A DNA stretch of 18,706 nt, taken from positions 1-18,706 of the forward strand of contig CABUUB010000032.1 of the NCBI GenBank assembly GCA_902494625.1, read 5' to 3'. Of this stretch, positions 1 through 5,759 are shown piece by piece. The DNA is from an uncultured Collinsella sp. (GTDB lineage Bacteria; Actinomycetota; Coriobacteriia; Coriobacteriales; Coriobacteriaceae). The translations under genes were made by a program, and so were the position numbers. The first letter of the stretch is position 1; each line of letters opens with the position of its first letter. The notes beneath the pieces are model-generated. The model worked only from the letters and a program-made list of their open reading frames with translations, did not search any database and was not told the DNA's origin.

Positions 1-1249
1 CCGGCTCGTCCTGCTTATCCGCGAGCACCACGTTGTGGCCGCGCTTGGCGGCAATGTAGGCTGCCTCCATGCCCGCAGGACCAGCGCCCACAACGAGCAC
101 GTTCTTGACCTCGGCGGCAGGCTCGTAGCCGGCCTCGTCGCGCTCCACGTCCGGGTTGACGGTGCAGGAGATGCGCTTGCCAAACATGATACCGTTCAGG
201 CAGCGCAGGCAGCCGATGCAGGGGCGGATGTCGTCGGCGTTGCCGGCAGCGGCTTTGTTGCAGAACTCGGCATCGCACAGATTGGCACGGCCCATCATGC
301 AGATGTCGGCGGCGCCGTCCTCGATCAGCTCCTCGGCAATCCAGGCCTCGTTGATGCGGCCGACGGTGGCGACGGGAATGTTGACGTGCTTTTTGATCTC
401 GCGCGAGCAGGCGGCGTGCGAGGCCTGCTGAGTACCGGCGGCGGGAATTGCGGAGCCGCGCTTGATGGTGGTACCACCCGACACATGAATCATGTCGACG
501 CCGGCCTTCTCCAGGCGACGCGAGACGTAGATCATGTCGTTGAGGGTCAGGCCGCCATCGGTGTACTCATCGCCCGAGATACGAACGTCGATGATAAAGT
601 CCTTGCCGCAGCGCTCGCGAATCTCGGCGATGACCTCGAGCAAGAAGCGCATACGGGCGTCGAGCGAGCCGCCGTACTCGTCGGTGCGCTTGTTATAGAG
701 CGGGGTCAAAAAGCCGCCGAGCATGCCGTGGGCGTGCGCCGCATGGACCTCGACGCCATCGACGCCAGCCTTCTGCATACGAACGGCAGCGTCACCAAAC
801 TGATGCGTGAGCTCGTGAATCTCATCGACCGTGATGGGGCGCGGTGCCTCGCGGGCATAGGACGGTCCCACGAAGGACGGAGCGATCAGGCGCGGCGTGC
901 CCGGAATGTTAAAGGCCATGTAGGCGGGGTGGAAGAGCTGCGGCATGATCTTGCAGCCGTACTCGTGAACGGCCGCGGCGAGCTTTTCCCAGCCGGGGAT
1001 AAACGTGTCGTCGTAGCAGCACATGTCACCCGGCAGATAGGTATAGGTGGGCTCGACCGTCACGACCTCGGTGATGATCAGGCCCACGCCGCCCTTGGCG
1101 CGGGCACGGTAATGATCGACCAAGTCGTCGGTCACATAGCCATGATCGGCCAGGTTGGTGGATACCGGCGGCATAAAGACGCGGTTCTTGACCTCGGTCG
1201 TACCGACCTTGATCGGGCTAAAGAGCATCGGATAGGCGGAAGACTCCAT
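1..1249 (-). CDS. Old Yellow Enzyme-type NADH:flavin / Fe-S oxidoreductase, C-terminus beyond window
   Basis: The reading frame is open from an ATG at 1249 to the left edge, giving the first 416 residues. An AAAGGA ribosome site precedes the start. Residues 1-340 form the FMN-binding TIM barrel of the OYE/2,4-dienoyl-CoA reductase family: there is a HAAHAHG stretch near 169-175 and the family hallmark RTDEYGGS near 188-195. Cysteines 344, 347, 350 and 362 make a [4Fe-4S] site with C-x2-C-x2-C-x11-C spacing, as in trimethylamine dehydrogenase rather than the x3 spacing I recall for E. coli FadH. A dinucleotide-binding motif VVGAGPAG follows at 386-392, where the window ends inside the FAD/NAD domain. 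Members reduce enoates, bile-acid intermediates or enoyl-CoAs; the substrate here cannot be told. It is separated from the GltD-like gene by a terminator and a dyad, so it probably has its own promoter. The family call is firm and the function is open. Confidence 0.88.
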   Translation of the reverse strand, partial: MESSAYPMLFSPIKVGTTEVKNRVFMPPVSTNLADHGYVTDDLVDHYRARAKGGVGLIITEVVTVEPTYTYLPGDMCCYDDTFIPGWEKLAAAVHEYGCKIMPQLFHPAYMAFNIPGTPRLIAPSFVGPSYAREAPRPITVDEIHELTHQFGDAAVRMQKAGVDGVEVHAAHAHGMLGGFLTPLYNKRTDEYGGSLDARMRFLLEVIAEIRERCGKDFIIDVRISGDEYTDGGLTLNDMIYVSRRLEKAGVDMIHVSGGTTIKRGSAIPAAGTQQASHAACSREIKKHVNIPVATVGRINEAWIAEELIEDGAADICMMGRANLCDAEFCNKAAAGNADDIRPCIGCLRCLNGIMFGKRISCTVNPDVERDEAGYEPAAEVKNVLVVGAGPAGMEAAYIAAKRGHNVVLADKQDEP

Positions 1250-1275
1250 ACAGGGTTCCTTTCGTTTGAGCCGCT

Positions 1276-1317
1276 CGGCGGCAGTTGCTAACGTACTTAT
1301 CGTATCAGCAACCGCCG
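1276..1317 (-). promoter_or_regulatory. Imperfect dyad upstream of the OYE-family gene (operator or leader hairpin)
   Basis: CGGCGG-CA-GTTGCT (1276-1289) faces AGCAAC-CGCCG (1307-1317) across a 17-nt spacer, ending 27 bp before the ATG at 1249. The arms pair apart from a two-base bulge and one unpaired outer base. It lies between the terminator at 1363-1433 and the ribosome site, so it can act only on the oxidoreductase gene. It may be an operator of an unseen regulator or an mRNA leader hairpin. No -10/-35 pair is convincing here. Confidence 0.4.
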
Positions 1318-1362
1318 CATTCGCACTCACTCGCACTCCCCACTTTCAATCCCGATCCCCAC

Positions 1363-1433
1363 AAAAAAGTTGCGGTGGAATACGGAGTAGATGAGGCTTT
1401 TGACAGCCAAAACAGTCCGTATTTCACCGCAAC
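1363..1433 (-). terminator. Rho-independent terminator after the GltD-like gene
   Basis: Two 18-base arms (1369-1386 and 1416-1433) pair with a single mismatch across a 29-nt loop. On the minus strand the stem is followed directly by TTTTTT (1368-1363). It starts 18 bp after the stop of the GltD-like gene. The loop is long for a terminator, but the stem plus U-run is clear. Confidence 0.75.
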
Positions 1434-1450
1434 CGATGGGTGGGATGGAG

Positions 1451-2668
1451 TTAGAGGCCCAGGTAGGTAGTCATGCCTTCGACGGCAAGCTTAGCACCTG
1501 CCACGGCATGAACCACGGTGAGCGGGCCGTTGACCACGTCGCCGGCGGCAAAGACACCAGGCACGGTGGTCATGCCGTGCTCGTCGACCGAAAGCAGGCC
1601 GCGATGGTCGGTCTCCAGACCGCCCGTTGTAAGCACGAGTTTGTCCTTGGGCACCTGAGACGCCGCAATCACAACCGTGTCGGCGGACACGTGGTCGAGC
1701 TCTTCCTCGTAGCCCACCACGTTGTTGTCCTCGTCAAAGATAGCCGTCTCGAACACCGGACCGTTATCGTCGATGGCGCAGATCGCCTTGCCGCACATAA
1801 TCTCGGCACCGTCAAGCTCGGTCAGCTCCACCTCATCATCGATGGCAGAGATATGGCGCGATCGGGCATACACGGTGACCTTGCGAGCACCCGAGCGCAG
1901 GGCTGTGCGGGCAACATCCATGGCCACGTTGCCGGCGCCGATAACCGCCACGTTCTGCCCAATTGCCACGCTCGTAGGATCGACCAGATAATCGATACCA
2001 AACAGCACGTTGCCGCGCGACTCGCCGGGAATACCCAGCTTTCGAGCTCGCCAAGTACCGGTACCAACAAAGACCGCATCGTAGCCGTCACGCAGCAGGT
2101 CGTCGATGTGGAGCGCACCGCCGATGGTGGTCGACGGACGCACGCGCACGCCGAGCGAGCACATCACGTGGCGGTACTTTTGTACGAGCGAGCGCGGCAG
2201 ACGGAACTCGGGGATACCGTACTCCAGCACACCGCCAATCTCGGGGCGCTGCTCAAATACCGTGACGGCACAGCCCAGCTGGGCCATCTTGATAGCCACG
2301 GTAATACCAGCGGGACCGGAACCGACCACGGCAATCTGTTTACCGCACGACGGTGCGGGCTTCCACTCCTTACGGTCCAAATACGCTGTCGAGATATAGT
2401 TCTCGATGCTCGAAAAATGCACGGGTGCGCCCTTACGGCCCTGAATGCAAGCGCCCTCGCACTGGCCCGAATGATTGCACACCATGGAGCAGACCGCGCT
2501 CATGGGATTGTTCTGGAACAGTAGCTCGCCCGCCTCTTCTAGACGACGCTGTTTGAACAGGTCAATGACCTGCGGAATAGGCGTCTGAACCGGGCAGCCC
2601 TTAAGCTGACAGAATGCCCTTTTGCAACCTAGGCAACGATTCGCCTCTTCGACAATGTGGATAGCCAC
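1451..2668 (-). CDS. GltD-like NAD(P)-dependent FAD/Fe-S oxidoreductase
   Basis: The product is 405 residues from a GTG start at 2668, chosen because an AGGGGAG ribosome site lies 5 nt upstream. Residues 1-105 form the N-terminal double-cluster Fe-S domain of glutamate synthase small subunit and dihydropyrimidine dehydrogenase: cysteines 12, 15, 20, 25 and then 60, 64, 70, 74. An FAD site VVGSGPAG (114-121) follows. A second nucleotide site, IGAGNVAMD near 240, would bind NAD(P)H, and FAAGDVV near 370 is the C-terminal FAD contact. The family passes electrons between NAD(P)H and Fe-S or flavin partners. At 405 residues it is somewhat short for GltD or NfnB. No glutamate synthase large subunit or NfnA is nearby, so a GltD role is unlikely. 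It lies 103 bp after the isomerase gene with no visible terminator between, so it may belong to the GH105 transcript. The partner and substrate are unknown. Confidence 0.85.
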   Translation of the reverse strand: MAIHIVEEANRCLGCKRAFCQLKGCPVQTPIPQVIDLFKQRRLEEAGELLFQNNPMSAVCSMVCNHSGQCEGACIQGRKGAPVHFSSIENYISTAYLDRKEWKPAPSCGKQIAVVGSGPAGITVAIKMAQLGCAVTVFEQRPEIGGVLEYGIPEFRLPRSLVQKYRHVMCSLGVRVRPSTTIGGALHIDDLLRDGYDAVFVGTGTWRARKLGIPGESRGNVLFGIDYLVDPTSVAIGQNVAVIGAGNVAMDVARTALRSGARKVTVYARSRHISAIDDEVELTELDGAEIMCGKAICAIDDNGPVFETAIFDEDNNVVGYEEELDHVSADTVVIAASQVPKDKLVLTTGGLETDHRGLLSVDEHGMTTVPGVFAAGDVVNGPLTVVHAVAGAKLAVEGMTTYLGL

Positions 2669-2771
2669 GCAACTCCCCTTTTTGATTCAATCCAATGGGG
2701 CGACGATAAAGATCCTTCACCGCTGCCCCCATACAGGTAATCTCAATCTGCCGACACGGCAAAAGCCAAGG

Positions 2772-3674
2772 CTATAACTCGCGATGCGAAGCCCCGCAGC
2801 GAGCGGACATGTGCTCGAGTGTCGCCAGGCAGTCAGCCGCCGTCGCCGGCACGCTGTTCTCGACCACGCAGGGAATCCCAGGGCAGGCGGCGGCCCAGGC
2901 CACCACGGGCTCAAAGTCATAGCGACCCGTCTCGCCCACGCCGTGGCACACCAGGCGTGAGCCCGTACCGTCGCACCAACCGGCTTCGTCCTCGTTGTCG
3001 ACGACCTCAAAATCCTTGGCGTGCAGCACGCGGATCTTGCTGCCGCATAAGTAGAGCATGCGCGCGGTAATTTCCTGCGCTTCGTCAACGACGCTGGGGT
3101 GCAGCAGCGACACTGGGTCATAGATCACGCCGAGCGACGGGCTCGAGACGCGCTCCAGCACCTCACGGCAGCGATCCGGCGTATTAACCGTCTCGTTCCA
3201 ACCGGGCTCGATCAGTATTTGCCCGCCCACGGCCTCGGCCCGATCGCAGACGTGTGCGAGTCCGTCCATAAAAGCCTCGAGTGCCTCATCAGTCGTGCGG
3301 TCGTCAGCAACGCGGTTCTGCGCATTGGGGCGACCGGTCTCGGTACCCACCGGGCATCCGCCGAGCATCTGGGCAAAGTTCAAGCACGCCTCGTACTCGG
3401 CAAAGTTATCCATGAGCTGTTGGCGATCGGGCGTCGCCAGATTCTTATAACAGCCGAGCACGGCGACCGAAACGCCCGCCTCGTCGAGCACCGCACGCAA
3501 ATGGTCGGCAAGCTCGCGGGTCAGGCCGCCTCGATCGATCCCCATCGATGCGTAGAGCACCTTGCTCGGCAGCTGAATGCACGAAAAGCCCAGCTCTCCC
3601 GCCATGCGAATGCGTTCCTCGACGGTTCCCTGCGGAAGGTCGTGCAAACGTACGCCCGGAGTAATAGCCCCCAC
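2772..3674 (-). CDS. TIM-barrel sugar (phosphate) isomerase/epimerase
   Basis: This is a xylose-isomerase-like TIM barrel (AP endonuclease 2 fold) of 300 residues. Likely metal ligands of the family are visible: Glu in ILIEPG (156), Asp in IYDPV (186), His in VLHAKD (218) and Glu in VVENS (272). The frame stays open to 3842, but that part overlaps GH105 out of frame and is not protein-like. I start at the GTG at 3674, 10 nt after AAGGGA; a GTG at 3683, overlapping the GH105 stop, is the alternative and gives 303 residues. The gene begins one base after the GH105 stop, so the two are almost certainly co-transcribed and perhaps translationally coupled. The family interconverts ketoses and aldoses or epimerises them. 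Given its neighbour, the substrate may be a uronate or rhamnose-type product released by GH105 (inference). Confidence 0.85.
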   Translation of the reverse strand: MGAITPGVRLHDLPQGTVEERIRMAGELGFSCIQLPSKVLYASMGIDRGGLTRELADHLRAVLDEAGVSVAVLGCYKNLATPDRQQLMDNFAEYEACLNFAQMLGGCPVGTETGRPNAQNRVADDRTTDEALEAFMDGLAHVCDRAEAVGGQILIEPGWNETVNTPDRCREVLERVSSPSLGVIYDPVSLLHPSVVDEAQEITARMLYLCGSKIRVLHAKDFEVVDNEDEAGWCDGTGSRLVCHGVGETGRYDFEPVVAWAAACPGIPCVVENSVPATAADCLATLEHMSARCGASHREL

Positions 3675-3675
3675 G

Positions 3676-4914
3676 TTATTCACATCCCTTATGAGCGTTG
3701 ATGCCCGGGGTGTATCCGCCAAACGGATCCTCGATGGAGCACACGCCCGAGGGGGCGAGCGGATCGCGCTTACCGGCCAGCTTGTCGTGATGCATGGTCT
3801 CGATATAGGCAAGCACCAGCGGCGCCACACCCTTTGCATCATTTTTGACCACGGGCTCGCTCATGTAGTAATCAAACGTGCCCTCGCGGTGCGCGGTGTT
3901 TCCCAAGCCCGCAACCAGGCAGATGTTGTCGAGCGCCAGCTGCCCGTCACACTCGGACAGGCAGGTCTCGCAGATGCCGTCGAAGGCGCGACGGCCGTAC
4001 TGGTAGTAACGCTCGCCCAGCACGCCCAGACGCACGCCCTTCATGATGGCGTTGGCAAAGATGGCGCTGCCCGACTCCTCCAGGTAGTTGGGGGCGATAT
4101 TGGGCAGGTTGATGACCTGGTGCCACATGCCAGTCTTCTCGTCCTGATACGGCAGCATGGCGTCAATCAGGTCGTGGAACATCTTGCGGATCTCGTCCTT
4201 CTCGGCCGACATCGAAGGCGGCATAAGCTCCCACGTGTCGATGAGCGCCATGGCAAACCAGCCCTCGGCGCGCAGCCAGAAGTTAGCCGAAAGGCCGGTG
4301 ACCGGGTCGCACCAGAACTGCTTGCGGCTCGCGTCGTAAGCGTGATAGTACAGACCATTGAGGGGGTTGCGCATCAGGTCGTGCACGACTTGGAACATAT
4401 GGAAGCTATCTGAGCAGGCACGACGGTTGTGGAAACTCAGCTCGTACTGCATGTAGAACGGCTGTGCCATATACATGCCGTCGAGCCAGATCTGGTTGGG
4501 GTAGACGGCCTTGTGCCAAAACACGCCCTCTTTGGTGCGCGGCTGGGTTTCGAGCTGACGATAGATGGTATCCATGGCCGCACGATACTTGGGCTTGCCC
4601 ACCAGGTCATAGAGCTTGTAGAGGGTCTTGCCCGCATTAACGTTATCGAGGTTGTACTCCTCGGGGTTGTAATGTTTGATGGTACCGTCGTCCTGGACAA
4701 AGAAATCGATGTAGTCGTCGGCGAACGTCAGGTAGCGCTGCTCACCCGTGATCTCGTACAGCTCGATGAGCGCCTTGATCATGCAGCCGTCGATATAGTT
4801 CCAGGTGTTCTCCTTACCGGCACGGAGCTTTTCGATGTTCCAGGCCGGCGCCTGCGGCGTAGAGGTTTCGATCAACTGCTCGATATAACGGTCCAGGATT
4901 TGATTGCAACCCAT
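3676..4914 (-). CDS. GH105 unsaturated rhamnogalacturonyl/galacturonyl hydrolase
   Basis: This 412-residue protein matches the usual size of GH105 enzymes (YteR/YesR-like), which remove the 4,5-unsaturated uronic acid from the non-reducing end of lyase-generated pectin oligosaccharides. The (alpha/alpha)6 barrel is recognisable. IWLDGMYMAQPF at 142-153 carries the catalytic Asp (145), equivalent to YteR Asp143, and LDNVNAGK around 89-96 carries Asp90, matching the substrate-binding Asp88. The ATG at 4914 has a GAGGGGA site upstream. There is no signal peptide, so it acts in the cytoplasm on imported oligosaccharides. It is the first gene after a two-operator promoter (4940-5005) and is followed by the isomerase one base later. 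Its presence implies that a polysaccharide lyase acts upstream, but none is in the window. Family certainty is high; linkage specificity is not determined. Confidence 0.93.
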   Translation of the reverse strand: MGCNQILDRYIEQLIETSTPQAPAWNIEKLRAGKENTWNYIDGCMIKALIELYEITGEQRYLTFADDYIDFFVQDDGTIKHYNPEEYNLDNVNAGKTLYKLYDLVGKPKYRAAMDTIYRQLETQPRTKEGVFWHKAVYPNQIWLDGMYMAQPFYMQYELSFHNRRACSDSFHMFQVVHDLMRNPLNGLYYHAYDASRKQFWCDPVTGLSANFWLRAEGWFAMALIDTWELMPPSMSAEKDEIRKMFHDLIDAMLPYQDEKTGMWHQVINLPNIAPNYLEESGSAIFANAIMKGVRLGVLGERYYQYGRRAFDGICETCLSECDGQLALDNICLVAGLGNTAHREGTFDYYMSEPVVKNDAKGVAPLVLAYIETMHHDKLAGKRDPLAPSGVCSIEDPFGGYTPGINAHKGCE

Positions 4915-4940
4915 TGCTGTCCCCTCTGACGTTAATGATA

Positions 4941-4954
4941 GGTGAACGTTAACC
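4941..4954. promoter_or_regulatory. LacI-type operator O1 of the GH105 operon
   Basis: GGTGAACGTTAACC is a dyad around a central CG with one mismatched pair. It lies immediately downstream of the proposed -10 for GH105, over the expected transcription start. It shares its first ten bases with six other intergenic sites in the window. Confidence 0.75.
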
Positions 4955-4956
4955 CT

Positions 4957-4987
4957 AGTGTAACGCGAACAGGGAATATAGGGTGAA
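4957..4987 (-). promoter_or_regulatory. Putative promoter of the GH105 operon
   Basis: On the minus strand a -35 TTCACC (4987-4982), part of operator O2, is followed after 19 bp by a -10 TACACT (4962-4957). The 19-bp spacer is long, so the -10 is tentative. The layout matches the symporter and uxaC promoters: the -35 sits in one operator and the start site in the other. Confidence 0.5.
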
Positions 4988-5005
4988 CGTTAACCCTATA
5001 TTCCC
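4972..5005. promoter_or_regulatory. 34-bp near-perfect palindrome containing operator O2 of GH105
   Basis: The 14-bp operator GGTGAACGTTAACC (4982-4995) is the core of a larger palindrome whose outer arms GGGAATATAGGGT (4972-4984) and ACCCTATATTCCC (4993-5005) are exact complements. Only one pair of the 34 bp mismatches. It lies 41 bp, centre to centre, from O1. It starts 16 bp after the stop of the SGNH esterase, so the RNA hairpin could also help end that transcript, though no U-run follows. Confidence 0.7.
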
Positions 5006-5021
5006 CGCGAACGGCAGACTT

Positions 5022-5690
5022 TTAACGGCAAACGGCGGCTAAGCCCGCGGCGATGCGATGCGCCAGGCGCTCATAGCCAGCCGGGCTGTAATGCAGACCG
5101 TCCGGCATATAGAGCTCGCGGTGCTCCGGCAAAAACGGGCTGATGCCGCTTTGCGCATACAGGTCAATCACCGGAATGGAGTAACGGTCACAGACCTCCA
5201 GCATCGCTCGCACGTAGGCGTCTTGCGTCAGACCCAAATGGTTCGCCTCATCGCTTGCCGGGATATCCTTCTCGTGCTTACCACTCGTCTTGCATGGCGT
5301 CATAAACACGAGCTTTGCCTGAGGTGAGCGCGCCGTGATGGTTCGGATCAGATAGTCGACCGCACCATAGAACTCATGCACATCGGTGCTGCCCAACTCG
5401 CCAAGCGGCACGTTGCGGCTAAAGTCGTTAACGCCGCCAAAGACAACATAGACATCGGCCGCATCGTCGATGCCGTCCAAGCGCTCGACAAATGAATCGG
5501 TACGGTCGGCCTTGATGGCGATACGCGAACCCTTGATGCCAAAGTTCTCGACGACTGCACCTCCCAGCAACGCGCCCAGATGCGAAGTCCAAGAGATGTC
5601 GTTGCCGCCTGCGCCGCATCCGTTATCCCCCCATGTGGTCGAATCGCCAAAGCAGCAAATGGTCGATTCACTCAAGTTCTTCGTTTCCAT
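5022..5690 (-). CDS. SGNH/GDSL-family esterase, probable pectin or rhamnogalacturonan acetylesterase
   Basis: This is a 222-residue SGNH hydrolase. Block I is FGDSTTWG (14-21) with the nucleophile Ser17. Block III is GGVNDF (85-90), with Gly and Asn for the oxyanion hole. Block V is PDGLH (196-200), with catalytic Asp197 and His200. The frame extends to an ATG at 5750, but a strong GAGGAGAA site lies just before the ATG at 5690, so I prefer that start and reject the 20-residue extension. There is no signal peptide. Its position after the CE8-esterase fusion (69-bp gap) and before GH105 suggests that it removes acetyl groups from imported pectic oligosaccharides, as in the rhamnogalacturonan acetylesterases of this superfamily. 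The family is certain; the substrate is inferred from context. Confidence 0.88.
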   Translation of the reverse strand: METKNLSESTICCFGDSTTWGDNGCGAGGNDISWTSHLGALLGGAVVENFGIKGSRIAIKADRTDSFVERLDGIDDAADVYVVFGGVNDFSRNVPLGELGSTDVHEFYGAVDYLIRTITARSPQAKLVFMTPCKTSGKHEKDIPASDEANHLGLTQDAYVRAMLEVCDRYSIPVIDLYAQSGISPFLPEHRELYMPDGLHYSPAGYERLAHRIAAGLAAVCR

Positions 5691-5759
5691 AATCTTCTCC
5701 TCATCCGCCCATTGGCGGCCATACAGGTACGTACCGTTTATTTGCAGCATGCCGAGGGG

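Noticed and set aside
35..1291. Long plus-strand frame (418 residues) over the left end
   Set aside because: It lies opposite the OYE-type gene, whose minus frame shows clear TIM-barrel, Fe-S and FAD motifs. The plus product has no recognisable domain; long antisense frames are common at high GC.
3684..3842. Upstream extension of the isomerase to an ATG at 3842
   Set aside because: It overlaps GH105 in another frame, is rich in Arg/Ser/Pro without family similarity, and lacks a ribosome site; the GTG at 3674 (or 3683) fits the fold.
5691..5750. 20-residue extension of the SGNH esterase
   Set aside because: No ribosome site precedes the ATG at 5750, while a strong one precedes the ATG at 5690, directly before the GDS block.
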